NCBI GenBank assembly: GCA_959605475.1
Contig: CAUHFS010000008.1
Location: 1-52,996, forward strand
From: an uncultured Collinsella sp.
GTDB lineage: Bacteria > Actinomycetota > Coriobacteriia > Coriobacteriales > Coriobacteriaceae
DNA: 52,996 nt
Direction: 5' to 3'
Part shown: piece by piece, positions 1-7,093 of the stretch
Numbering within the stretch: the first letter of the stretch is position 1
Layout: each line of letters opens with the position of its first letter
Notes under the pieces: generated by a model
The model's input: the letters and a program-made list of their open reading frames with translations, nothing else
What the model was told of the DNA's origin: nothing
Database searches by the model: none
Translations under genes and position numbers: made by a program

Positions 1-4
1 AACT

Positions 5-31
5 ACTCATTTAAGTACGTCCCCAATGAGT
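5..31. repeat. REP-like hairpin, copy 1
   Basis: ACTCATT (5-11) pairs with AATGAGT (25-31) around a 13-base loop containing ACGTCCCC. The same 27 bases occur in reverse orientation at 6880-6906. The GGGGACGT core recurs at 16565-16620 and 24823-24842, so this is one member of a dispersed palindromic family. Confidence 0.75.
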
Positions 32-42
32 GCTCGCAGAAT

Positions 43-106
43 GAGAGTGGATAATCTCCCGTTTTTGGCCTGTGTGCAGGCTCAAAGTGGGAGATTATCC
101 ACTCTC
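43..106. repeat. Intergenic inverted repeat, copy 1
   Basis: GAGAGTGGATAATCTCCC (43-60) is perfectly repeated in inverse at 89-106. The interior arms (GTTTTTGGCCTG and CAGGCTCAAAGTG) are also partly complementary, giving a hairpin of about 64 bases. A second copy at 16631-16694 has a compensatory pair change in the stem (GAGAG to GAGCG). Confidence 0.75.
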
Positions 107-198
107 GTCATTTGGGTGTCCAAAAATCCCCGCTCGTTTGGCGCCTGGGGACACTCTTTGTCGAATGCGGCGGCTGCCGAATGTGGGCGCCGTCCTTG

Positions 199-1710
199 CT
201 ATGCCACGGTTACGGCGACCTGGGCGTAGCGGGTGCAGGGGCGCTCGGCGCGCGTCTGCACGGTAAGGGTGAGCACAAGGCGGTCGCCGGGCCGCGCGTC
301 GGCGGGCACGATGAAAGCGGTGTCTACCGTGCATTCTTGCCACAGCGACAGATCCTGGGCGCCTGCATAGCTCGACGGGTCCACGGCGACATCCCAATGT
401 GCATCGAAGCCCTTGCCGTCGGGGTCGACGATGGTCGCTGTAAGGTCGACGCGCTCGCCGGCTGTGGCGCTGCGGTCGGCCGTGGCCTCGACAACATGTG
501 CCGGATGCGAGCAGGCTGCCGGATCATGGGCACACCATTGCGCGCGGGCGGCAAAGTCTTCCTGATAGGCACGCAGATAGGGATTGAGATTGTCGTCTGC
601 GGGCGTGCCGATGGAGGCAAAACCGGCGGGCGCGTTCGCATCGGGATGCCCATCAAAAAACATGCGTCCCAGCAGCGTATCGAAGCCACGGTCGTCGATA
701 CCGCGCAGGCCAAACGGCAGCAGCGGAATATAGGTCATGCTGTCGCCTTCGGCCATAAAATCGCCGCGCTCAAACTGCATCGCGGGCATGCCTTCCAGGC
801 CCCAATCCAGACGGGCATGCTTGCCAAACTGAAAGCGCTCAGGCTCGTTTTCGTAGACCTTACCATCGCCATAGAACATATAGCGCGCCATGAGGGGGCC
901 GTTGCCCTGCGTGAGATTCTGCTCGGGCCAAGGAGCCTTAAACAGCGGCAGCGTATCGGGCTGAGCTGTTTTGGCGTCGAAATAGTTGCCATACATATAG
1001 GGCGTACGCCAAAAGATGAGCTCGGGAAAGAGCTCGCGCCCATGGTCGAGCCACGAGTTATCCTGCCCCACACCATCGGCAACGCCCATCACGCGCACCT
1101 TCTGATAGACCTGCTGCTGCACGGCGGGCCACTCGGGCGTGGCGCGATAGCGCTCGGCAATACTCATGAGGGCGCGAACGATCGTATTCATACCACCCCA
1201 GCTGAGCAACCACAGCGTGCGCGGGTCATCGTCCATGATGGCATCGGCGATGACGTGAGACCCTTCAGTCTCCTCGCGCACATCACCCTCAAAAGCAACA
1301 TTTCCCACAAACGTACGCTCGATCATCTGGGCAGGCGTGGGAAACGGCGGCTCACCGGCAGCGGCCGCATTTGCCTGCAACTGCGGCCAAGCCTGGGCAT
1401 ATTCATTACTCCAGAGACTCTCAATCCAATGCTCGGGAAACGGCCGATACTCACGAAGCTCGCCGGCTAGCGGATCGGGCTCATGAGGCACAACAGCCCA
1501 CTCATAAGAGCGCCGCCCTTTGGTCCGCCAATGCGAATTCACCTCGCCGAGCGTATGAACCCCATCCCCAAGAAAGTGATACTGCGAAGCCGTATACACC
1601 ACAGCCTGAACATCAAGCAAGTTGAGATACAGAGCCAAATGAACAAGCGAGTTCATATCGTCGACTTCCATATCGGTAGTAACAATCACCCGAATCAACT
1701 TCTGGGACAT
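199..1710 (-). CDS. DUF1593 nucleoside-hydrolase-like protein
   Basis: 503 aa from the ATG at 1710, which has GGAG 8 bases upstream; an in-frame TTG 24 bases further up has no ribosome binding site. The N-terminus RVIVTTDMEVDDMNS resembles the aspartate-rich metal-binding start of nucleoside hydrolases and matches the DUF1593 family. The last ~100 residues look like an Ig-like beta domain (DRSATAGERVDLTATIVDPD). No signal peptide or membrane segment is seen, so it is probably cytoplasmic. It lies downstream of an esterase gene on the same strand, with a large hairpin between them, and near PTS and glycoside hydrolase genes. This suggests a role in plant-glycan or nucleoside-like glycoside breakdown. 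Family assignment is fairly firm; the substrate is unknown. Confidence 0.75.
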   Translation of the reverse strand: MSQKLIRVIVTTDMEVDDMNSLVHLALYLNLLDVQAVVYTASQYHFLGDGVHTLGEVNSHWRTKGRRSYEWAVVPHEPDPLAGELREYRPFPEHWIESLWSNEYAQAWPQLQANAAAAGEPPFPTPAQMIERTFVGNVAFEGDVREETEGSHVIADAIMDDDPRTLWLLSWGGMNTIVRALMSIAERYRATPEWPAVQQQVYQKVRVMGVADGVGQDNSWLDHGRELFPELIFWRTPYMYGNYFDAKTAQPDTLPLFKAPWPEQNLTQGNGPLMARYMFYGDGKVYENEPERFQFGKHARLDWGLEGMPAMQFERGDFMAEGDSMTYIPLLPFGLRGIDDRGFDTLLGRMFFDGHPDANAPAGFASIGTPADDNLNPYLRAYQEDFAARAQWCAHDPAACSHPAHVVEATADRSATAGERVDLTATIVDPDGKGFDAHWDVAVDPSSYAGAQDLSLWQECTVDTAFIVPADARPGDRLVLTLTVQTRAERPCTRYAQVAVTVA

Positions 1711-1839
1711 AGGAACAGCTCCAATCAAAATCAATTCAGCCAGTTACGCGCAAGGCAAGACGGGACCCACGCCCCCATCGCCCGCGACCCGGCGGCCCGC
1801 CGGAAGCGGCCGACCAGCGTTTCGAACAACGTTAACTTA

Positions 1840-1966
1840 GGGGGCTCTGACCTTTAGTTTTGTAAACATTCCGCAGCGCGAGCCCCGCTTATCCGATGCT
1901 CCGAAGGAGCAGGATAAGCGGGGCTCATGCGCGAGGACGTTTACAAAACTAAAGGTCAGAGCCCCC
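1840..1966. repeat. Long nested hairpin between esterase and DUF1593 genes
   Basis: Outer arms 1840-1867 and 1939-1966 are 28-base perfect inverse repeats ending in TTTTGTAAAC/GTTTACAAAA. Inside, AGCCCCGCTTATCC (1881-1894) pairs with its complement at 1912-1925, capped by GCTCC-GAA-GGAGC. The whole 127-base block folds almost end to end. It may act as terminator or mRNA stabiliser between two minus-strand genes, or be a small mobile palindrome. Confidence 0.8.
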
Positions 1967-1976
1967 GATGGGATGG

Positions 1977-3314
1977 TTACCTCGAAACCCTGGCCGACCA
2001 CTCCCAGCAGCCCACCGGCTCGCCGTCGATGAGTACGTTGCCCCCGTCGAAGTCTTGATAACACAGGTCGTTGAATTGGTGGATCCACACGCCGTGGTTG
2101 AACGTCTTCTTGGCCGAGCCGTCGGCCTCGCGATACACGCCGGTCAGGTCCTCGACATGGCTAAAGTAGGTGAGATGCACGTTGGCGCCGGCACCGCGCA
2201 GGCGCGCGAACAGCGGCAGCACGGTCTGTTGCGGTGACACAAGCTCGTCGCCCTTGGAGTGCGTAAACCACAGCGGCGTCTTGGCGAGCGCGGCCACGTC
2301 CTCGTCCGTGGCGTTGTACCACGGGGCGCAGCAGGGAAGGCCCGCGGCGAAGAAATCGGGGTAGTCGGCGCACAGGCGCAGGGTCATAAAGCCGCCGTTG
2401 GAAAGACCGGCGACCACGATGCGGTCGGTGTCGATGCGGTCGGCATGCTCGGCGACAAACTCATCGATAAGTGCCTTGAGCACGGGGGAGTAGATGCTCT
2501 GGTTGGAGTGACCAAGCTGCTCGACGCCGTTGTCCATCCAAAACGTGGGCGACTGCGGTACGAGCACCCAGGCAAAGCCGCCAAAGTAGCGCTGGATCTG
2601 CGCCTGGCTGATGGCCGTCACGCGGTTGCCGATATAGGCGCGCGTGGCGCCTTCGCCCTGCGTGGCGCCCTTGCCCTCGCCGGCGCCGTGCAGATACACC
2701 ACGAGCGGTGCCTTTTGGGGCACGGCCGTGGCCTCGGGCGCAAAGGGGTTGAAGCATGCCGAGTCCTCGGCCTTAAAGCTGGGCTCAAAGAAGCCGTATT
2801 CGAGCGCGATACCGTCGACGGCGGTCTTTTGCGTGTCGTTGCTCCAGCCTTTGAGCGCAGGGCAGATATCGCCACGGCAGGTGTCGAAGACCAGGCCGCA
2901 GGTGGGATCGTCGCCGTCGTTGCCGGGAAGAGCCGCGAGCTGCGTGATGTGCAACTGGTCATCGAGCATGCGCGAGCCCATGACGCCGCCTTCGATCTTT
3001 TTGGTCAGGCGCTGCTCGGCGACCTCGAGCGCCACATGGGTGCCCACGGCGAGCTTACGTCCGTTCTCGTCGCACGGATATGCGGCGAGAATGTCGATGT
3101 AGCCCACGGAGGGCGCGGCATGGTCGGCGCCGCGTTCCTTGCGCATCAGAACATCGCCCGAGCGCTCGTGACGCTCTACATATATATGGAAGGTGTTCGC
3201 GTCGATGTCGTTGGCGCGCACGGTGCAGGGCAGGTCGAGTACGACCTTGCTGATCCAGGGGCCAAAGTCGCCCAAGGTGGTGACGGTTGCGTAGGTACAC
3301 AATTTGAGTTCCAT
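1977..3314 (-). CDS. Alpha/beta-hydrolase esterase (prolyl-oligopeptidase/PHB-depolymerase-like)
   Basis: 445 aa from the ATG at 3314, preceded by GGGAGG at 7-base spacing; upstream in-frame codons lack a ribosome site. The C-terminal half (about residues 210-440) has the alpha/beta-hydrolase pattern: VVYLHGAG oxyanion region, GLSNGG nucleophile elbow with Ser305, and a late His region (FNHGVWIHQF). The N-terminal ~200 residues form a beta-rich accessory domain. No signal peptide is evident, so an intracellular carbohydrate esterase or peptidase is likely. The gene diverges from the PTS EIIBC gene; the shared 490-bp region holds several RTAAAC dyads. Exact substrate is not deducible. Confidence 0.8.
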   Translation of the reverse strand: MELKLCTYATVTTLGDFGPWISKVVLDLPCTVRANDIDANTFHIYVERHERSGDVLMRKERGADHAAPSVGYIDILAAYPCDENGRKLAVGTHVALEVAEQRLTKKIEGGVMGSRMLDDQLHITQLAALPGNDGDDPTCGLVFDTCRGDICPALKGWSNDTQKTAVDGIALEYGFFEPSFKAEDSACFNPFAPEATAVPQKAPLVVYLHGAGEGKGATQGEGATRAYIGNRVTAISQAQIQRYFGGFAWVLVPQSPTFWMDNGVEQLGHSNQSIYSPVLKALIDEFVAEHADRIDTDRIVVAGLSNGGFMTLRLCADYPDFFAAGLPCCAPWYNATDEDVAALAKTPLWFTHSKGDELVSPQQTVLPLFARLRGAGANVHLTYFSHVEDLTGVYREADGSAKKTFNHGVWIHQFNDLCYQDFDGGNVLIDGEPVGCWEWSARVSR

Positions 3315-3362
3315 GAGCTGCCTCCCTTGCGCCGCGAATGCCTGGCATCTGCGGCAATACAA

Positions 3363-3462
3363 ACTAAACATGTTTAGTGTAATCTAGAATTGAAGAATAA
3401 CCAGATGAACTCGGTAAACGGCAAAATTGAACACGTCGTGAACTACTAAACGTATGTTTACT
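3363..3462. promoter_or_regulatory. LacI-like operator dyads upstream of the esterase gene
   Basis: A perfect 16-base palindrome ACTAAACATGTTTAGT lies at 3363-3378 and a related dyad ACTAAACGTATGTTTACT at 3445-3462. GTAAACGGCAAAATTG at 3414-3429 recurs with one change at 3621-3636. These match the general shape of LacI-family operators; no LacI gene is in the window, so the regulator is unknown. Confidence 0.55.
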
Positions 3463-3656
3463 AGCTTCTAGCAGGGATTCTGTTGATGAGTTAACAGATC
3501 AGTGAGGTGTTCATCAAAATAAAATCCCACGTAAATGGCTATATATCAATAGAGGGTCAAAGAGACCATCTCCCGCCATTCAAATACGTTCACCCCCGAT
3601 TTCCTACCGTTCACCGGACTGTAGACGGCAAAATTGCCATAAATTCGGCGCTCCGT

Positions 3657-3700
3657 GTAAACTAAAGCCCGTAAACGTTCAGTAAACACCTTGTTTACAA
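3657..3700. promoter_or_regulatory. GTAAAC operator cluster upstream of PTS EIIBC
   Basis: GTAAAC occurs at 3657, 3671 and 3682, and GTTTAC at 3693. The last two form the dyad AGTAAACACCTTGTTTACAA (3681-3700). The cluster sits about 105 bases before the EIIBC start, where a repressor or activator would act. No clear -10/-35 pair could be assigned. Confidence 0.5.
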
Positions 3701-3713
3701 AAGCGTATCCAAG

Positions 3714-3781
3714 GGTCCGGCAACCGTAAGGGGTTATAGTCGCCGGGCCAAAGGCGTGCCTAAGCCCAAGGGGGCTGGCAC
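3714..3781 (+). other. Two-hairpin leader of the PTS EIIBC mRNA
   Basis: Hairpin 1 (3714-3749) pairs GGTCCGGC with GCCGGGCC and, inside it, AACC with GGTT. Hairpin 2 (3756-3781) pairs GTGCC-AGCCC with GGGCT-GGCAC around an AAGG loop. They end just before the GGGGAGGGG ribosome site at 3791-3799. No U-run follows, so these are not plain terminators; leader control is possible. Confidence 0.5.
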
Positions 3782-3804
3782 ACGAAGATATGGGGAGGGG
3801 TCCC

Positions 3805-5232
3805 ATGGCAGTAGATAACAAGCAGATTGCCACCGATGTCCTCGAGCTCGTGGGCGGTGCGGAGAATGTTTCCGTTGCCACCAACTGCATGACGCGCCTG
3901 CGTCTGACGCTCAAGGATAACAGCAAGGCCGACGTGGAGAAGATCAAGAAGGTCAAGGGTGTTCTGGGTTGCCAGTTTGCCGGCAGCCAGCTCCAGGTCA
4001 TCATCGGCCAGAACGTGCCCAAGGTGCTCGCCGAGTTCGTCGCCATCTCCGGTGTCAAGCAGGGTGAGGCCGTCAACGAGAACCTCGATGCTCCCAAGGA
4101 GAAGTTCGAGCTCAAGAACCTGCCCAATATCATCCTCGACTATCTGTCGGGCTCCATGACCCAGCTCATCCCGCTGCTCATGGCCGGCGGTCTGTTCCGT
4201 ACCATCGCGGCCGTCCTCGGCCCCACCATGCTCGGTGTGCTCTCGGCCGACGACCCGACCTATACGTTCCTCTACACCACGCTGTACGAGGCCACGTTCA
4301 CCTTTATCCCCATCTACCTGGGTTATGCCGCGGCTAAGAAGCTCGGCGCCAGCCCGGTGCTCGGCATGCTGCTCGGTGGCGCCCTCATGGCTCCTTCCGT
4401 GGTGAGCGTCGCCACCCAGGAGGGCGGCGGCATCATCTCCGTCTACGGCATCCAGATCGCTGCTGCCAACTATCAGCAGTCCGTCCTGCCGATCATCCTT
4501 TCGGTGCCCGTCCTGTACTTCATCGAGAAGTTCTTTAAGAAGGTTATGCCCGACGTGCTGTCCACGGTCTTCACGCCGTTCTGCACCATGATCGTCACGA
4601 TCCCCATTGCCTTCATCGTCCTCGCTCCGATCGGCAACGAGATCGGTACGCTGATCGCCAACGCCCTCTTCGGCCTTGCTGACCTTGGCGGCATCGGCAT
4701 CCTGATCGTCATGGCCATCCTCGGCGCCTTCTGGCAGCTCTTCGTGGTCTGCGGCATGCACATGCCCGTCATCCTGCTCGCCCAGGTTCAGATCATCGCT
4801 GCCGGTTACGATCCCTTCGTCTTCGTTTCCACCAACTGCGCTATGGCCGCTGTCTGGGGCTGCGCCTTCGGTGCCTTCCTCAAGATGAAGAACCCCGACG
4901 AGAAGTCTCTCGCCATCGGTTACGTCATCTCCGCCATCGCCGGCGGCGTCACCGAGCCCGCGCTCTTCGGCATCCTCATGCGCTTCCGTCGCACCATGTT
5001 TGGCATGTTCATCGGCGGTGCCATCGGCGCTGTGTTCTCCGGCCTCATGGGGGTTACCTACTACCTCGCAGGCGGTGCCTCCAACTTCCTGGTCTTCACC
5101 AACTACCTGCAGGGTGGCCAGATGAACACCGTCTGGGCTATCGTTGGTATGGCAATCTCCTTTGTCATCGCCGCTGCCGTCGTCTTTGTCTCCGGCTTCT
5201 CCAAGGAGGAGCTCGCCGAGATGGAGGCCTAA
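3805..5232 (+). CDS. PTS EIIBC, glucose/beta-glucoside family
   Basis: 475 aa from the ATG at 3805, 5 bases after GGGGAGGGG; an earlier ATG at 3790 overlaps the ribosome site. Residues 5-80 are the EIIB domain with phospho-acceptor Cys28 (VATNCMTRLRL). From about residue 105 to the end is a ten-or-so-helix EIIC channel with the GGVTEPALFG motif of the substrate site. There is no C-terminal EIIA domain, unlike the longer EIIBCA beta-glucoside enzymes, so it needs EIIA in trans. The free EIIA(Glc)-type protein at 23310-23846 is the candidate. It would import and phosphorylate a beta-glucoside or glucose-like sugar. Terminator at 5274-5310 follows. Confidence 0.9.
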   Translation: MAVDNKQIATDVLELVGGAENVSVATNCMTRLRLTLKDNSKADVEKIKKVKGVLGCQFAGSQLQVIIGQNVPKVLAEFVAISGVKQGEAVNENLDAPKEKFELKNLPNIILDYLSGSMTQLIPLLMAGGLFRTIAAVLGPTMLGVLSADDPTYTFLYTTLYEATFTFIPIYLGYAAAKKLGASPVLGMLLGGALMAPSVVSVATQEGGGIISVYGIQIAAANYQQSVLPIILSVPVLYFIEKFFKKVMPDVLSTVFTPFCTMIVTIPIAFIVLAPIGNEIGTLIANALFGLADLGGIGILIVMAILGAFWQLFVVCGMHMPVILLAQVQIIAAGYDPFVFVSTNCAMAAVWGCAFGAFLKMKNPDEKSLAIGYVISAIAGGVTEPALFGILMRFRRTMFGMFIGGAIGAVFSGLMGVTYYLAGGASNFLVFTNYLQGGQMNTVWAIVGMAISFVIAAAVVFVSGFSKEELAEMEA

Positions 5233-5273
5233 GGCCAAACCGTTCGGTCGCATAAGACCTCACCTACACGACA

Positions 5274-5310
5274 GGGCCCCGTCAGGCGTAAGCCCGGCGG
5301 GGCCCTTCTT
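5274..5310 (+). terminator. Rho-independent terminator after PTS EIIBC
   Basis: GGGCCCCG (5274-5281) pairs with CGGGGCCC (5298-5305), followed by TTCTT. It lies 42 bases after the EIIBC stop codon. Confidence 0.8.
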
Positions 5311-5363
5311 GCAAGGTAGACTGATGGAGGCGGGTGAGATTCGCCCGCGAGGGTTTGCCAAGC

Positions 5364-5404
5364 GCCGGGGGCTTTCGCGCGGGGTTATCGCGAAAGCCCC
5401 CGGC
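5364..5404 (+). other. Strong GC hairpin just upstream of the GH140 gene
   Basis: GCCGGGGGCTTTCGCG (5364-5379) is perfectly complementary to 5389-5404, giving a 16-bp stem with a 9-base loop. Flanking GGTTTGC and GCAAATCC can extend it. It ends 38 bases before the GH140 start codon. It could be an attenuator or an mRNA-stabilising structure. Confidence 0.6.
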
Positions 5405-5441
5405 GGTTCGCAAATCCTTTATCAAACGAAAGGACATGCAG

Positions 5442-6755
5442 ATGAGTTTGGGAAAGCTGACCGCCAACGGTCGCCAGGATGGCTTTTTGTGCGAGGGCAA
5501 ACCGTTCTTCTGGTTTGCCGATACGTGCTGGAGCGCATTTACGAGCATCGCCGAGAACGACTGGGATTACTACCTGACCCGCCGTGCCGAGCAGGGCATG
5601 AACGTGCTGCAGATCAACACGTTGCCGCAGTGGGATCGCTGCTGTCCCGACCTGGGCATTTGGCCCTATGCCAGCGAGGATGGCGTGCACTTTGATTGGT
5701 CCTGCCCCAACCAGGCGTATTGGGATCGTGCCGCCGCCATGTGCCGCGCGGCCGTCGAGCACGGCATTCGTCCGGCGCTCGTGCTCATGTGGTGCAACTA
5801 CGTGCCCGGTACCTGGGGTGCCAAGATCGCCGAGCGTTGCGGTGCCGAGATTATGCCGCGTGAGGAGGTTCGCGCCCACGTTGCCCGCGTCGTCGAGAAC
5901 CTGGGCGAGTTCGACCCCGTCTACGTGGTGGCGGGCGATACCGACTTTGCCGGCGACGAGGCGATCGCCTATTACGAGGACGCCCTCGACGAGGTCGTCA
6001 AGCGCGCGCCCGAGGCACTGCGCACCATGCATATCAACCGCGGTAACCGCACCATTCCGGCGCAGTATCTGGACCGTCTGGACTTTTATATGTTCCAGCC
6101 CGGCCACAACTACGAGGGCCAGCCCGAGGCATGGCGTCTGCCGCAGGACTTTATCGCCAACTATCCCAAAAAGCCGATGGTCAACTCCGAGCCTTGCTAC
6201 GAGCAGATGGGTGCGTCGCGCAACGTCTACTGGCGTTTTACCGCGCAGGATTGCCGCGCGAGCGTATGGTCGTCGATTCTTGCCGGCGCCAGTGCCGGCG
6301 TGACCTATGGCGCACACGGCGTGTGGAACTGGCAGACATCGCGCAGCCAGGGTTCGGTCCTGGGCGAGGGCTTTGACATGCCCTTCCGCTGGCAAGAGTG
6401 CCTGCAGTTTGCGGGTGTGTGGGACTTTGGCGCGATCGAGCACGTGCTTGCCGCCCTAGGCGCTACGGCTGCCGACGATGCACTTGCCGTGGTTCCGGCG
6501 CAGGAGCTCCTCGACGACGCGCGCGAGTCCATCCGTGTGGCGCGCGTTGGCGATCGCATCGTCGCGTACCTGCCGCGTACCACGGCGCTCAAGTTTAAGC
6601 TCGACGGCGCGCGTGGCTGGACGGCGACGGTCCTCGACATGGAGGACAAGCGCATCGCAAAGCTGCCCGTCCGTGACAACGGTGACGGCACCGTGCGCGT
6701 GGCGCAGCATCCCTTTGAGCACGACGCGCTGGTGATCCTGGCCCCCGGGCGCTAA
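5442..6755 (+). CDS. GH140-like glycoside hydrolase (DUF4038, apiosidase-like)
   Basis: 437 aa from the ATG at 5442, 8 bases after AAAGG; an ATG six bases earlier is too close to it. Residues ~1-330 match the DUF4038 (beta/alpha)8 barrel: GKPFFWFADTCWSAF, QINTLPQWDR, VVAGDTDF, MVNSEPCYE and GVTYGAHGVWNWQ. The last ~90 residues resemble the small beta domain that usually follows (DUF5060/collagen-binding-like type). GH140 members release apiose from plant rhamnogalacturonan II, but many DUF4038 proteins are uncharacterised, so the substrate is inferred. There is no signal peptide, so it would act on imported oligosaccharides. It lies after the EIIBC gene but beyond a terminator. Confidence 0.75.
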   Translation: MSLGKLTANGRQDGFLCEGKPFFWFADTCWSAFTSIAENDWDYYLTRRAEQGMNVLQINTLPQWDRCCPDLGIWPYASEDGVHFDWSCPNQAYWDRAAAMCRAAVEHGIRPALVLMWCNYVPGTWGAKIAERCGAEIMPREEVRAHVARVVENLGEFDPVYVVAGDTDFAGDEAIAYYEDALDEVVKRAPEALRTMHINRGNRTIPAQYLDRLDFYMFQPGHNYEGQPEAWRLPQDFIANYPKKPMVNSEPCYEQMGASRNVYWRFTAQDCRASVWSSILAGASAGVTYGAHGVWNWQTSRSQGSVLGEGFDMPFRWQECLQFAGVWDFGAIEHVLAALGATAADDALAVVPAQELLDDARESIRVARVGDRIVAYLPRTTALKFKLDGARGWTATVLDMEDKRIAKLPVRDNGDGTVRVAQHPFEHDALVILAPGR

Positions 6756-6798
6756 CGGCTCTTCTCCAACATTTACAACCCAGTCCCTTTCATTAGGC

Positions 6799-6858
6799 TG
6801 CGACGGAATGGTTCCTGCATGACGGCTTCAAGCTGCCAAGGGGAGCCATTCCGTCGCA
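6799..6858. repeat. Inverted repeat after GH140 gene
   Basis: TGCGACGGAATGG (6799-6811) pairs with CCATTCCGTCGCA (6846-6858), and the apex contains GCTTCAAGC. It may terminate GH140 transcription or be another intergenic palindrome. The rest of the 338-base gap (6756-7093) holds the REP copy at 6880-6906 and the regulator's promoter region, where I see no clear promoter. Confidence 0.6.
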
Positions 6859-6879
6859 CCCTTTGCTTACTCATTGGGT

Positions 6880-6906
6880 ACTCATTGGGGACGTACTTAA
6901 ATGAGT
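6880..6906. repeat. REP-like hairpin, copy 2 (inverted)
   Basis: ACTCATT (6880-6886) and AATGAGT (6900-6906) enclose a loop with GGGGACGTACTT. The 27 bases are an exact reverse complement of 5-31. A partial extra copy (ACTCATTGGG) lies at 6869-6878. Confidence 0.75.
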
Positions 6907-7093
6907 GGCAGTTGGGGGATACTCCTTGCCGAGTTGGAGCTTGCGCGCGCCCCTTCTGGGTCATGCGGCTCAAAATCGCGGCGTCATGCGGACGGCTGGG
7001 GTCGAATTTGCAACATTTCGAACTTGGCTTCGATATTGAGATTGGTTCTTTATTAAAATGGTGTTCCGGACAACAAAGCGGGTGGGGGTTACC

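Noticed and set aside
112..1470. 452-aa open frame antisense to the DUF1593 gene
   Set aside because: No ribosome site and no family-like motifs; the opposite strand has a recognisable protein.
3760..5253. 497-aa open frame antisense to PTS EIIBC
   Set aside because: Shadow frame rich in Gly, Asp and His; the sense strand encodes clear EIIB and EIIC motifs.
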